In this document: positions 8,006 to 17,027 of the stretch, in pieces
Numbering within the stretch: position 1 is the first letter of the stretch
How the letters are laid out: each line of letters begins with the position of its first letter
Source of the DNA: Xanthomonas indica
GTDB lineage: Bacteria; Pseudomonadota; Gammaproteobacteria; Xanthomonadales; Xanthomonadaceae
Reading direction: 5' to 3'
Length of the DNA: 64,000 nucleotides
NCBI RefSeq assembly: GCF_040529045.1
Contig: NZ_CP131914.1
Coordinates: 3,642,501-3,706,500 of the forward strand
Made by a program: the position numbers and the translations under genes
The notes under the pieces: model-generated
The model's database searches: none
Seen by the model: the letters and a program-made list of their open reading frames with translations, nothing else
Told to the model about the DNA's origin: nothing

Positions 8006-9688
8006 TCAGTGGAACAGCACGAACGCTTTCTGCAGGGTGACCCAGATGCCCCACAGCATCGGCAGCCCGACCGCCAGCCAGGCCAGCACCAGCAGCACCG
8101 GGTTGCCGCCGCAGCCCACCAGCGCCAGCTGCGCCGCATCCGGCGCCGCCTGGGCGTTGCTGCCGACCCGCTCGTGGGCCAGTTGCTTCTCCGCGGCCAG
8201 CTCCTGCGGGGTCATGAAGTGCCTAGCCGCCACCGGCCGAACCAGCAGGTTGCAGATCAGGCCCAGCACCAGCATCCCGGCCAGGATGTACATGGTCGTG
8301 TTGTACACCTGTGAGGGCGGCACCCCCATGCCCAACTGGTACTCGCGCATGTAGCCGACCACCACCGGGCCAAGGATGCCGGCGGTGGCCCAGGCGGTCA
8401 GCAGGCGGCCGTGGATGGCGCCGACCATCTGCGTGCCGAACAGGTCGGCCAGGTAGGCCGGGATGGTGGCAAAGCCGCCGCCGTACATCGATACGATCAC
8501 GCAGAAGATGCCGACGAACAGCGCGCTGCCGCCGACCTTGCCGGCCCACGGCGCGGCCGCGTACAGGACGATGCCGAGCACGAAGAACAGCGAGTAGGTG
8601 TGCTTGCGCCCAAGCTTGTCGGACATGCTGGCCCAGAAGAAGCGCCCGCCGATGTTGAACAGGCTGAGCAGGCCGGTGAAGCCGGCGGCGATGGCGGCAA
8701 TGGCGGCCAGTTGCGTGGGATCAAGGCTGGCGAAGCCGGCATCCACGCCGATCAGGCGGCCGCCGAACACTTCCTGCAGCATCGGCGAGGCCATGCCGAT
8801 CACGCCGATGCCGGCCGACACGTTCAGGCACAGCACGCCCCACAGCAGCCAGAACTGCGGGATGCCCCAGACCTTGCGCACGTGCACGTGGTGGGCGGTG
8901 ATCATCGCATTGGCGCTGGCCGCCGGCGCGGTCCAACCGGCCGGGGTCCAGCCGCTGGGCGGCACCCGGTAGCCGAACGCGCCGGCCATCATGAACACGA
9001 AGTACAGCCCGGCCATCACCAGGAAGGTTTCCTTCACGCCCACCGAGTCGGGGCCGGCGAAATGCCGCATCAGCGCATCGGCCAACGGGCTGCCGATCAT
9101 CGCGCCGCCGCCGAAGCCCATGATCGCCATGCCGGTGGCCATGCCGCGGCGGTCCGGGAACCACTTGATCAGCGTCGACACCGGCGAGATGTAGCCCAGC
9201 CCCAGGCCGATGCCGCCGATCACGCCCGAGCCCAACCACAGCAGCCAGATCTGGTGCAGGTGGATGCCCAGCGCCGAGATCACCAGCCCGCCGCACCAGC
9301 ACAGCGCCGCGACCACGCCGGCCTTGCGCGGGCCGGCGCGCTCCAGCCAGCCGCCCCACAGCGCCGCCGAGCAACCCAGCAACACGAAGAACAGCGTGTA
9401 CATCCACTGCAGTTCGCTGATCTTCCAGTCGCAACTGGACGAGACGATGCGCGCCAGGAAGCCCATGTCGGGTGGACAGGCCACCGCCTCGGTGATGCCC
9501 AGCGCCTTGGACAACGGCAGCCAGAACACGCTGAAACCGTAGGCCATGCCGATGCACAGATGGATTGCCAAGGCCGCAGGCGGCACCAGCCAGCGGTTGA
9601 AGCCGGGCCCGGCGACGATGCGTTCCTTCGAAAGCAGGCCGGGGCGATCGGTCGGCGCGGAAGCGGCAACGCGGTGCGAGTCGTTCAT
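8006..9688 (-). CDS. MFS transporter, OFA (oxalate/formate antiporter-like) family
   Basis: 560-residue inner-membrane transporter starting at the ATG at 9688, with GAGGGG upstream. It has the major-facilitator pattern: about 12 hydrophobic segments with the TM2-3 loop LERAGPRKAG, the pattern YISPVSTLIKWFPDRRGMAT typical of the OFA subfamily, and a second-half loop SDKLGRKHTYS. A cytoplasmic tail and one extra hydrophobic segment (NPVLLVLAWLAVGLPMLWGI) follow, so the protein is longer than the common 420-residue form. It lies 15 bp upstream of fdhD on the same strand. It may import a small carboxylate such as formate or oxalate for the adjoining molybdoenzyme; that link is inferred. Confidence 0.9.
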   Translation of the reverse strand: MNDSHRVAASAPTDRPGLLSKERIVAGPGFNRWLVPPAALAIHLCIGMAYGFSVFWLPLSKALGITEAVACPPDMGFLARIVSSSCDWKISELQWMYTLFFVLLGCSAALWGGWLERAGPRKAGVVAALCWCGGLVISALGIHLHQIWLLWLGSGVIGGIGLGLGYISPVSTLIKWFPDRRGMATGMAIMGFGGGAMIGSPLADALMRHFAGPDSVGVKETFLVMAGLYFVFMMAGAFGYRVPPSGWTPAGWTAPAASANAMITAHHVHVRKVWGIPQFWLLWGVLCLNVSAGIGVIGMASPMLQEVFGGRLIGVDAGFASLDPTQLAAIAAIAAGFTGLLSLFNIGGRFFWASMSDKLGRKHTYSLFFVLGIVLYAAAPWAGKVGGSALFVGIFCVIVSMYGGGFATIPAYLADLFGTQMVGAIHGRLLTAWATAGILGPVVVGYMREYQLGMGVPPSQVYNTTMYILAGMLVLGLICNLLVRPVAARHFMTPQELAAEKQLAHERVGSNAQAAPDAAQLALVGCGGNPVLLVLAWLAVGLPMLWGIWVTLQKAFVLFH

Positions 9689-9986
9689 GCGGTGTCCCCT
9701 CGGAGGCGTCGGCGCCCTGGGTGCGGATGACGCGCCTGCGGCGTCTCCACGATGCCGCCTGCCGAACGGTCTGCCGACGCGCGACCGCATGCGCCGAGCG
9801 TAGTACAAAACACGCGGTGGCGCCGCGCCGTCCATCGCAAGCGCGCCGCGCGCCTGTGCTTGTGCGGCGCACGATGGACAGGCAGCCCCAGCGACGCCGC
9901 TCGCGCAGGCAACGCACGGCACTGTGCGATTCCGCCAGTGCGCGCCGGTCGGTTAGGCTTGCGCCCCCCGCCTGCGGAATCGCCCC

Positions 9987-10577
9987 ATGCCCGTCCCCTA
10001 CCGCGTTGGCCTCGCCGCCTGCCTCCTGCTCGGCAGCCACCTCGCCCAGGCCGCCGCGTTGCCCGCCGACGTGCTGCACCAGTTGCCGGCCGGCTACCAG
10101 CCACTGGCGCAGCTGCAGGCCGATCTCGATGGCGACGGCCGTGCCGACTACCTGCTCGCGCTGCAGCAGCGCGGCGAGGCGCAACGCGATCCGGCACCGG
10201 CACGGCCGCTGCTGATCTTCGTGCAGCAGGCCGACGGCCACTATCGGTTGGCGGCGCGCAACGACCGGGTGATCCTCAAGCGCGACGAGGGCGGCCAGTG
10301 CGACCCGTTCACCGATGGCGACGATCCGTTCGCCGCCAAGGGCCGCTACTTCACCGTGCAGAACGGGGTGTCCTGCGGCCAGCACTGGACCGATTTCATC
10401 ACCTTCCGCTACGACCCGCAGCGCAAGCAGTGGCTGTTCCACAAGCGCATCCAGCAGCGCTGGGAACTGAACCCGAATCCCTCGCCCGACGCAGACGCCC
10501 TGGTCAAGGACGGCGATCAGGTGCAGGCGGCCGACCCGCGGCATCCGGTCGATTTCGCCGATTACGTTCCGCGCTGA
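9987..10577 (+). CDS. Secreted protein of unknown function, 196 aa
   Basis: Begins MPVPYRVGLAACLLLGSHLA with a signal peptide ending near AQA-AALP, so it is exported. The mature part contains DLDGDGRADYLLAL (an FG-GAP/calcium-loop-like DxDGDG motif) and two cysteines in GGQCDPFTDGDDPF and NGVSCGQHWTDF that could form a disulfide. The overall form (secreted, one VCBS-like motif, then beta-rich FRYDPQRKQWLFHK) is common for uncharacterised xanthomonad proteins. It stands alone between divergent and co-directional neighbours. No function can be given. Confidence 0.87.
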   Translation: MPVPYRVGLAACLLLGSHLAQAAALPADVLHQLPAGYQPLAQLQADLDGDGRADYLLALQQRGEAQRDPAPARPLLIFVQQADGHYRLAARNDRVILKRDEGGQCDPFTDGDDPFAAKGRYFTVQNGVSCGQHWTDFITFRYDPQRKQWLFHKRIQQRWELNPNPSPDADALVKDGDQVQAADPRHPVDFADYVPR

Positions 10578-10729
10578 GCGGCGCGTCGCGCTGGGTAGCG
10601 CGTGCCTGGCACTGATGCGCGCTCGCTGACACGCGCACGCCGCACCCGTGCAGTGCCGCGTCCGAATGCGGCCAGCGTGTTGCCGCGGCGAGCGGCACGC
10701 TGCGCGCTCCATCCGTTCCTGGAGCGCCC

Positions 10730-11302
10730 ATGTCCAGCTTCCGTTGCGTCGGCCTGCCGGCCGCACCGTTTGCCGCCCTGTTCGACCTCGACGATGCGCA
10801 ACTGCAGGCGCGCCATGCGCAACGCGTCCGCGCCGACAGCGCGCTCGGCTATCCCTGCCGGATCAGCCTGGAGGACGCGCGGCCCGGCGAGGAACTGCTG
10901 TTGCTGCACTACCTGCACCAGCCCGCGCAGACCCCGTACCGCGCCGCCGGACCGATCTACGTGCGCCGCCACGTCGCCACCGCCGCACCGGCGCCGGGCG
11001 ACGTGCCCGATGCGATCGTCCGCCGCCTGATCTCGCTGCGCGGCTACGACGCCGGCGACATGCTGATCGCCGCCGACGTGCAGCCGGGCGAGCGCATCGC
11101 CACCGCGATCGCCTGCGCCTTCGCCGACCCGCGGGTGCGCTACCTGCATCTGCATCATGCGCGGCAAGGCTGTTTTGCGTGCCGGGTGGATCGGGAGCCG
11201 GGATTGGGGATGAGTGGCGGCACCGCGACCTGGAACACTCCCGGCGCTGTAGGAGCGGCTTCAGCCGCGACAGGCATTCCCGGGAGAGCCCGTCGCGGCT
11301 GA
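10730..11302 (+). CDS. DUF1203 domain-containing protein
   Basis: 190-residue soluble protein of the DUF1203 family, of unknown function. Conserved features: SLEDARPGEELLLLHYLHQP, TPYRAAGPIYVRR, and near the C terminus VRYLHLHHARQGCFACRVDR, where this family normally ends. Here the frame runs on for about 35 residues, the last 19 (GAVGAASAATGIPGRARRG) being encoded by an intergenic dyad repeat. The start ATG has GGAGCGCCC upstream. The tail is probably a late accretion rather than a functional domain. Confidence 0.9.
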   Translation: MSSFRCVGLPAAPFAALFDLDDAQLQARHAQRVRADSALGYPCRISLEDARPGEELLLLHYLHQPAQTPYRAAGPIYVRRHVATAAPAPGDVPDAIVRRLISLRGYDAGDMLIAADVQPGERIATAIACAFADPRVRYLHLHHARQGCFACRVDREPGLGMSGGTATWNTPGAVGAASAATGIPGRARRG

Positions 11303-11314
11303 AGCCGCTCCTAC
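11249..11314. repeat. Dyad repeat of the 'GTAGGAGCGGCTTCAGCCGC' family
   Basis: One copy at 11249-11271 and its inverted copy at 11292-11314, each 23 bp, form a long perfect hairpin with a 20-bp loop. The left arm overlaps the 3' end of the DUF1203 gene. The element sits between two convergent genes, where it could act as a bidirectional transcript end. Confidence 0.92.
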
Positions 11315-11374
11315 GACATCCGCAGCCGCAGCCCCGCTTTTCACCAATCCCGAATCCCCAATCCCCGCTCCGGG

Positions 11375-12877
11375 CTACTCCCCCAGCTTGATCCACGTCG
11401 CCTTCATCTCCGTGTACTTGTCGAAGGCATGCAGCGACTTGTCGCGGCCGTTGCCCGATTGCTTGTAGCCGCCGAACGGGGCGGTCATGTCGCCGCCGTC
11501 CCAATAGTTCACCCACACGCTGCCGGCGCGCAGCTTGCGCGCCACGCGGTGCGCGCGGCCGATGTCGCGGGTCCACACGCCGGCGGCCAGGCCATACTCG
11601 CTGTCGTTGGCCATGCGCAGGGCGTGCGCCTCGTCGTCGAAGGCGATCACCGACAGCACCGGGCCGAAGATCTCCTCGCGGGCGATGGTGTGTTCATGGC
11701 CGACCTCGTCGAAGATGGTCGGCTCCACGTAGCAGCCGCCGGGCACCACCTCCACGCGCTTGCCGCCGAGCAACAGACGCGCGCCTTCGGCGTTGCCGCG
11801 GGCGATGTAGTCGAGCACGCGGTGGGTCTGGGTCTCGTCGACCAGCGCGCCCATGGCCGCGTCGTCGTCGAAGGGATGCCGCGGCTGCAGCGCACGCCCG
11901 GCCGCGACCACGCGTTCGACGAAGCGATCCTTGATCGAGCGCTCCACCAACAGGCGCGAGGCCGCGGTGCAGACTTCGCCCTGGTTGTAGAAGATCGCCG
12001 CGGCCGCCGCCTGCGCTGCCTGCTCCAGGTCCGGTGCATCGGCGAACACCAGGTTCGGGCTCTTGCCGCCGCACTCCATGTACGCGCGCTTCATGTTCGA
12101 CAGCCCCGCGCATTGCAGCAGGCGCCGGCCGACCGCGGTGGAGCCGGTGAACACCAGCCCATCCACGTCCATGTGCAGCGCCAGCGGCTCGCCGGCGCCC
12201 TTGCCGTCGCCCGGCACCACGTTGAACACGCCGTCGGGAATGCCCGCCTCGGCCACCAGCTCGGCCAGGCGCAGCGCGCTCAGCGGCGATTTTTCCGAGG
12301 GCTTGAGCACCACCGAGTTGCCCGCGGCCAACGCCGGGGCGATCTTCCACGCCGCCATCAGCAGCGGGAAATTCCACGGCACGATCGCGCCGACCACGCC
12401 CAGCGGCTCGCGGGTGATCAGGCCCAGTTCGTCCTGTCCGGTCGGCGCCACTTCGCCGTACAGTTTGTCCACCGCTTCGGCGGTCCAGGACAGGCAACGC
12501 ACCGTCGCCGCCAGATCGACCCGGCGCGCATCGCGCACCGGCTTGCCCATGTCCAGCGATTCCAGCAGCGCCAGTTCGTCGGCGTGGCGTTCGACCAGCT
12601 GGGCCAGCGCCAGCAGGGTCTTCTTGCGCTGCGCCGGCTTGGCCTGCGACCAGTGCCCGGCCTCGAAGCTGCGCCGTGCCGCGGCGACCGCACGGTCGAT
12701 GTCCTCGGCCCCGCCTTCGGCCACGTGGCCGAGCAGGCGGCCGTCGATCGGGCTGAGGCAGTCGAAGGTCTTGCCGCTGGCGGCATCGACGTAGCGGCCG
12801 TCGATGAAGGCCTGGGTCCGCGGACGCAGCGTGTCGGCCAGCGCCTGCCAGGCGTCGCGGGTGCGGGGTGCGGTCAT
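11375..12877 (-). CDS. puuC: Gamma-glutamyl-gamma-aminobutyraldehyde dehydrogenase-type ALDH (PuuC)
   Basis: 500-residue NAD(P)-dependent aldehyde dehydrogenase. The fold motifs are all there: [20 protein letters not shown], the cofactor loop [16 protein letters not shown], the general base Glu in [12 protein letters not shown], and the catalytic Cys303 in [13 protein letters not shown]. The closest family pattern is PuuC/AldH, which oxidises aldehydes from putrescine and other omega-amino compounds. It lies 79 bp downstream of the puuR-like regulator on the same strand and opposite the omega-aminotransferase and alanine dehydrogenase, supporting a role in polyamine or omega-amino-acid breakdown. 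Substrate is inferred. Confidence 0.92.
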   Translation of the reverse strand: MTAPRTRDAWQALADTLRPRTQAFIDGRYVDAASGKTFDCLSPIDGRLLGHVAEGGAEDIDRAVAAARRSFEAGHWSQAKPAQRKKTLLALAQLVERHADELALLESLDMGKPVRDARRVDLAATVRCLSWTAEAVDKLYGEVAPTGQDELGLITREPLGVVGAIVPWNFPLLMAAWKIAPALAAGNSVVLKPSEKSPLSALRLAELVAEAGIPDGVFNVVPGDGKGAGEPLALHMDVDGLVFTGSTAVGRRLLQCAGLSNMKRAYMECGGKSPNLVFADAPDLEQAAQAAAAAIFYNQGEVCTAASRLLVERSIKDRFVERVVAAGRALQPRHPFDDDAAMGALVDETQTHRVLDYIARGNAEGARLLLGGKRVEVVPGGCYVEPTIFDEVGHEHTIAREEIFGPVLSVIAFDDEAHALRMANDSEYGLAAGVWTRDIGRAHRVARKLRAGSVWVNYWDGGDMTAPFGGYKQSGNGRDKSLHAFDKYTEMKATWIKLGE

Positions 12878-12956
12878 CGGGAACTCCTGCTGCGGCGGAA
12901 GGATCGGAACGGCACGGCGGCCTGGCGGCTGCGGCGCGGAGGGGCGCCGGGCGCTC

Positions 12957-13505
12957 TCAGAACGTGGCCGGCGTATTGGCGCTGACCAGCACTGCGGTCT
13001 CGCGGCCGACGTTGCGGAACCGGTGCGGCACCCGGCTCTCGAAATAGTAGCCCTCGCCGGCGCGCAGCACCCGCACCTGGCTGCCGACGGTGATCTCCAC
13101 CTCGCCGGCCACCACCACCCCGCCCTCTTCGCCGTCGTGCACCAGCATCGCGCTGCCGGTGTCGCTGCCGGGCGGCATCACCTCGCGCAGGATGCACATC
13201 TGCCGCTGCGGGCGATGCTGGCCGACCAGGTAGTAGTGGATGCCGTCGCTGCCGACGTCGGGCAGTTCGTCGGCGCGATAGAACGGCGCATCGGCCGCGC
13301 CGGCGTCCAGGTCCTGGGTGAAGAATTCGGCCAGCGAGATCGGGATGCCATCCAGCACCTTCTTCAGCGAACTCACCGAGGGGCTGACCTTGTTCTGCTC
13401 GATCAGCGAGATGGTGCTGTTGGTCACGCCCACCCGCTTGGCCAACTCGCGCTGGCTCAGGCCGTGGGCGGTGCGAACCCGGTGCAGGCGGGCGCCGATA
13501 TCCAT
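12957..13505 (-). CDS. puuR: PuuR-like XRE-cupin transcriptional regulator
   Basis: 182 residues, the same size as E. coli PuuR. N-terminal helix-turn-helix: [20 protein letters not shown], then [21 protein letters not shown]-terminal cupin (about residues 110-180) with [20 protein letters not shown] and [17 protein letters not shown], the usual small-ligand sensor. An upstream in-frame extension exists, but the family begins at MDIG, so ATG 13505 is chosen. It is divergent from the aminotransferase gene and precedes puuC, so it probably represses both arms; the inducer may be putrescine or a related amine. Confidence 0.9.
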   Translation of the reverse strand: MDIGARLHRVRTAHGLSQRELAKRVGVTNSTISLIEQNKVSPSVSSLKKVLDGIPISLAEFFTQDLDAGAADAPFYRADELPDVGSDGIHYYLVGQHRPQRQMCILREVMPPGSDTGSAMLVHDGEEGGVVVAGEVEITVGSQVRVLRAGEGYYFESRVPHRFRNVGRETAVLVSANTPATF

Positions 13506-13538
13506 CGCAGGGAACGCCGGTGGCGGTGTTGCCGGATA

Positions 13539-13670
13539 CTTTACACACCCGCCCCAGGCGGTCAATTTCGTGCGCCACGCCGGTGCTGCGACGCAACCAG
13601 GAAAAGCCCGTCCAATGCATGCGGACGGCGCCACGCCGGGTCACACCCGGCGCCGCGGCATGGTGTAAAG
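13539..13670. promoter_or_regulatory. Pair of opposed GTGTAAAG octamers in the divergent control region
   Basis: CTTTACAC at 13539-13546 faces puuR, and its exact reverse complement GTGTAAAG at 13663-13670 faces the aminotransferase gene. Each lies about 32-34 bp from the start codon of its own gene. This symmetric placement suggests matching promoter or operator elements for the two transcripts. Confidence 0.5.
13634..13652. promoter_or_regulatory. 19-bp palindrome in the puuR-aminotransferase control region
   Basis: CGCCGGGTCACACCCGGCG is a perfect inverted repeat (8-bp arms, 3-bp centre) about 50 bp before the aminotransferase start and 129 bp before the puuR start. Candidate operator for the PuuR-like repressor; no binding data. 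Confidence 0.55.
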
Positions 13671-13701
13671 TTTTTTCAACATCCCTCGCGTGGAGCCTGC
13701 G

Positions 13702-15078
13702 ATGCGCCCCCAGCCGCCCCTCTCGTCCCAGGCGCTGTCCGACCACTACGCCGCGCAGGCCATACGCGAACCGGACACGCTGGATGCGTTCTGGATGCCG
13801 TTCACCGCCAACCGCCAGTTCAAGGCGCGGCCGCGGCTGCTGGCCTCGGCCGAGGGCATGCATTACCGCAGCGTGGACGGGCGCCAGATCCTCGACGGCA
13901 CCGCCGGCCTGTGGTGCTGCAACGCCGGCCACGCGCGGCCGCGCATCGTCGAGGCGGTGGCGCGTCAGATCACCACGCTGGATTTCGCGCCCACCTTCCA
14001 GATGGGCTCGCCGCTGCCGTTCGTGCTCGCCGAGCGGCTGGTGGAACTGGCGCCGCCGGGCCTGGACCACGTGTTCTACACCAACTCCGGCTCCGAGTCG
14101 GTGGACACCGCGCTGAAGATCGCGCTGGCCTACCACCGTGCCCGCGGCGAGGGCCAGCGCACCCGCTTCATCGGCCGCGAGAAGGGCTACCACGGCGTCG
14201 GCTTCGGCGGCATCTCGGTGGGCGGACTGCCGAACAACCGCAAGGCGTTCGGCCCGCTGCTGCCCGGCGTGGACCATCTGCGGCACACCCTCGACCTGGA
14301 GCGCAATGCGTTCTCGCGCGGCCTGCCGACGCATGGCGCGGAACTGGCCGAGGATCTGGAGCGGCTGGTGACGCTGCACGATGCCTCCACCATCGCCGCG
14401 GTGATCATCGAACCGATCTCCGGCTCGGCCGGCGTGGTGCTGCCGCCGCACGGCTACCTGCAGCGCATCCGCGAACTGTGCGACAAGCACGGCATCCTGC
14501 TGATCTTCGACGAGGTCATCACCGGCTACGGCCGCGTCGGCCACGCCTTCGCCGCGCAGCGCTTCGGGGTGACCCCGGACATGATCACCACCGCCAAGGG
14601 CCTGACCAACGGCTGCGTGCCGATGGGCGCGGTGTTCGTGTCCCACGCCATCCACGAGGCGTTCGCGCATGGCCCGGCCAACGTCATCGACCTGTTCCAC
14701 GGCTATACCTATTCCGGCCATCCGCTGGCCTGCGCCGCCGCGTTGGCGACGCTGGACACCTACGCCGAGGAGCAGTTGTTCGACAAGGCGATCGAACTGG
14801 GCCCGGTGTGGGAGGAGGCGATCCATCGGCTGCGCGATCTGCCGCACGTCATCGACATCCGCAACTTCGGCCTGATCGGCGCGATCGAACTGGCCCCGCG
14901 CAAGGGCGCGCCCGGCGCGCGCGCCTACGAGATCTTCGAGCGCTGCTTCCACGAGGGCAACCTGCTGATCCGCGTCACCGGCGACACCATCGCGCTGTCG
15001 CCGCCGCTGATCGTCGAGCCCGAGCACATCGAACGCATCTTCGCTGTGCTGGCGGACATGATCCGCAGCACGCCCTGA
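13702..15078 (+). CDS. Class III omega-aminotransferase (beta-alanine/amine:pyruvate type)
   Basis: 458-residue PLP enzyme of the omega-amino acid:pyruvate aminotransferase group. N-terminal DAFWMPFTANRQFKARPRLL and GTAGLWCCNAGHARPRIVEA are typical of beta-alanine:pyruvate transaminases. The PLP-binding parts are NSGSESVDTALKIALAYHRA, IFDEVITGYGRVG and the Schiff-base Lys299 in TTAKGLTNG. ATG 13702 is preferred to GTG 13690 because GGAG at 13692-13695 gives proper spacing. It transfers an amino group to pyruvate to give alanine, which the next gene can oxidise back. The exact donor (beta-alanine, putrescine or GABA) cannot be read from sequence. Confidence 0.92.
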   Translation: MRPQPPLSSQALSDHYAAQAIREPDTLDAFWMPFTANRQFKARPRLLASAEGMHYRSVDGRQILDGTAGLWCCNAGHARPRIVEAVARQITTLDFAPTFQMGSPLPFVLAERLVELAPPGLDHVFYTNSGSESVDTALKIALAYHRARGEGQRTRFIGREKGYHGVGFGGISVGGLPNNRKAFGPLLPGVDHLRHTLDLERNAFSRGLPTHGAELAEDLERLVTLHDASTIAAVIIEPISGSAGVVLPPHGYLQRIRELCDKHGILLIFDEVITGYGRVGHAFAAQRFGVTPDMITTAKGLTNGCVPMGAVFVSHAIHEAFAHGPANVIDLFHGYTYSGHPLACAAALATLDTYAEEQLFDKAIELGPVWEEAIHRLRDLPHVIDIRNFGLIGAIELAPRKGAPGARAYEIFERCFHEGNLLIRVTGDTIALSPPLIVEPEHIERIFAVLADMIRSTP

Positions 15079-15142
15079 CCCCTCCCTCACCCAACCCACC
15101 GCACGCGCTCCCCACGCGCCGCGTCTGCCTGGAGAACCGCTC

Positions 15143-16255
15143 ATGCTGGTCGGCGTTCCGAAAGAGATCAAGAACCACGAGTACCGGATCGGGCTGACCC
15201 CGTCCGGGGTCCGCGAACTGGTGCTGCACGGCCACCAGGTGCTGGTGCAGCGCGGCGGCGGCCAGGCCATCGGCCTCACCGATGCCGAGTACGAACGCGC
15301 CGGCGCGCGCATCGCCGAGGATGCGGCGAGCGTGTTCGCGCAGGCCGAGATGATCGTCAAGGTCAAGGAACCGCAGCCGGAGGAATGCGCGATGCTGCGC
15401 CCCGGGCAACTGCTGTTCACCTATCTGCACCTGGCGCCGGATCCGCAGCAGGCCGCGGCGCTGCAGCGCTCCGGCTGCACCGCCATCGCCTACGAAACCG
15501 TCACCGACGGCCACGGCGGCCTGCCGCTGCTGGCGCCGATGAGCGAAGTCGCCGGGCGCATGGCGATCCAGGCCGGCGCGCATGCGCTGGAGAAGGCGCA
15601 GGGCGGCTCCGGCGTGCTGCTCGGCGGCGTGCCCGGGGTCACCCCGGCACAGGTGCTGGTGATCGGCGGCGGCGTGGTCGGCATCAACGCCGCACGCATG
15701 GCGATGGGCCTGCACGCGCGCGTGACCGTGCTGGACCGCTCGCTGGAGCGGCTCAAGTACCTGGACGAACTCTACGGCCAGCAGCTGACCACGCTGTACT
15801 CCACCCGCGCTGCGATCGAGCAGTGCCTGCCGCACACCGACCTGGTGATCGGCGCGGTGCTGATCCCCGGCGCCGCCGCGCCCAAGCTGGTGTCGCGCGA
15901 ACAACTGACGCTGCTGCGGCCCGGCTCGGTGCTGGTGGACGTGGCGATCGACCAGGGCGGCTGCTTCGAGACCAGCCACCCGACCACCCACCAGCAACCC
16001 ACCTACGAGGTCGACGGCATCGTCCATTACTGCGTGGCCAACATGCCAGGCGGCGTGGCCCGCACCTCCACCTTCGCCCTGACCAACGCCACCCTGCCGT
16101 TCGTGCTGCTGCTGGCCGAACACGGCCTGCAGGCGCTGCGCGACGACCAGGACCTGCGCAACGGCCTCAACGTGCACGCCGGCAAGCTCACCCACCGCGC
16201 GGTGGCGCAGGCGCTGGGCCAGGATTTCGTGCGGCCGCTGGACGCGCTGGGCTGA
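15143..16255 (+). CDS. ald: Alanine dehydrogenase
   Basis: 370 residues, the standard length. It oxidises L-alanine to pyruvate and ammonia with NAD. Signature motifs: [47 protein letters not shown], the Rossmann loop [20 protein letters not shown], and [19 protein letters not shown]. It lies 64 bp after the aminotransferase on the same strand, so the pair can act as a cycle: transamination of an omega-amino compound onto pyruvate makes alanine, and Ald regenerates pyruvate while releasing ammonia and NADH. Confidence 0.96.
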   Translation: MLVGVPKEIKNHEYRIGLTPSGVRELVLHGHQVLVQRGGGQAIGLTDAEYERAGARIAEDAASVFAQAEMIVKVKEPQPEECAMLRPGQLLFTYLHLAPDPQQAAALQRSGCTAIAYETVTDGHGGLPLLAPMSEVAGRMAIQAGAHALEKAQGGSGVLLGGVPGVTPAQVLVIGGGVVGINAARMAMGLHARVTVLDRSLERLKYLDELYGQQLTTLYSTRAAIEQCLPHTDLVIGAVLIPGAAAPKLVSREQLTLLRPGSVLVDVAIDQGGCFETSHPTTHQQPTYEVDGIVHYCVANMPGGVARTSTFALTNATLPFVLLLAEHGLQALRDDQDLRNGLNVHAGKLTHRAVAQALGQDFVRPLDALG

Positions 16256-16551
16256 CAGTTGTCTGTGAGGCCGATAAGCCGGTAAGCCGGGAATGGAGAA
16301 TCGGGAATAGGGAATCGAAAAAGCACCGCAGCGCGCGCATTGGGCAATCCGTCAGCCGCATCGCTTGCTCTTGCTCTTGCTCTTGCTGTTGCTTTTGCTG
16401 TTGCCATTCCCGACTCCCCATTCCCGATTCCCGATTCCCGGCACACACCCCACGCCCCGCCGCAACGCAGCACGCGCCAGCGGAGGCCGGGTGTAGCCTT
16501 GCGCCACCCCGGCGCCCGGCCGGGGTCCATTGCCGCCACAGGAGCCGCTCC
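16256..16551. repeat. Intergenic region with GGGAATCGGGAAT inverted repeats and a T/G-rich simple repeat
   Basis: Near 16290-16320 runs of GGGAATGGAGAATCGGGAAT type occur, and the reverse complement (CATTCCCGACTCCCCATTCC and following) lies at about 16405-16440; together they can fold into a long imperfect hairpin. Between them, 16363-16406 is a simple repeat of TTGCTC/TTGCTG/TTGCTT hexamers. A second pair of the same elements flanks 16867-16981. No gene is supported here. Confidence 0.75.
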
Positions 16552-16866
16552 ATGATCAAGGTCAGCGTGATGTATCCGTACACGCCAGGCGCCCGTTTCG
16601 ACCATGCCTACTACCGCGACACGCACATGCCGCTGGTGCAGGCACGCATGGGCGCCGCCTGCCTCCGCTACACGGTGGACAAGGGCCTGTCCGGCGGCAC
16701 CCCCGGCAGCGATCCGACCTACATCGGCATGTGCCACATCTACAGCGAATCGGTAGAGGCCTTCCAGGCCGGCTTCGGCCCGCACGCGGAGGAGATCCTC
16801 GGCGACATCAAGAACTACACCGAGCTGACGCCGGTGATGCAGATCAGCGAGGTGGTGGTGGGCTGA
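16552..16866 (+). CDS. EthD family protein, 104 aa
   Basis: Small dimeric alpha/beta-barrel protein of the EthD family. It begins MIKVSVMYPYTPGARFDHAY, contains the family pattern YYRDTHMPLVQARMG, and ends with IKNYTELTPVMQISEVVVG. The ATG at 16552 has AGGAG nine bases upstream. EthD proteins are often partners or enzymes in oxidative degradation, but most have no defined reaction, and nothing in the neighbourhood gives a substrate. It is flanked on both sides by intergenic repeats, so it is probably a single-gene transcript. Confidence 0.9.
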   Translation: MIKVSVMYPYTPGARFDHAYYRDTHMPLVQARMGAACLRYTVDKGLSGGTPGSDPTYIGMCHIYSESVEAFQAGFGPHAEEILGDIKNYTELTPVMQISEVVVG

Positions 16867-17027
16867 AGCCGGGAATGGAGAAACGGCAATAGGGAATCGA
16901 AAGCGCCACATGCCCCCAAGGACCGCGCGATGCGGCCGCGACACGCGCTGTTGCCATTCCCGATTCCCCACTCCCGATTCCCGGCCTCTACAATGCCGCC
17001 CCCCGAGCCACACCGTGTCGCCCATTG

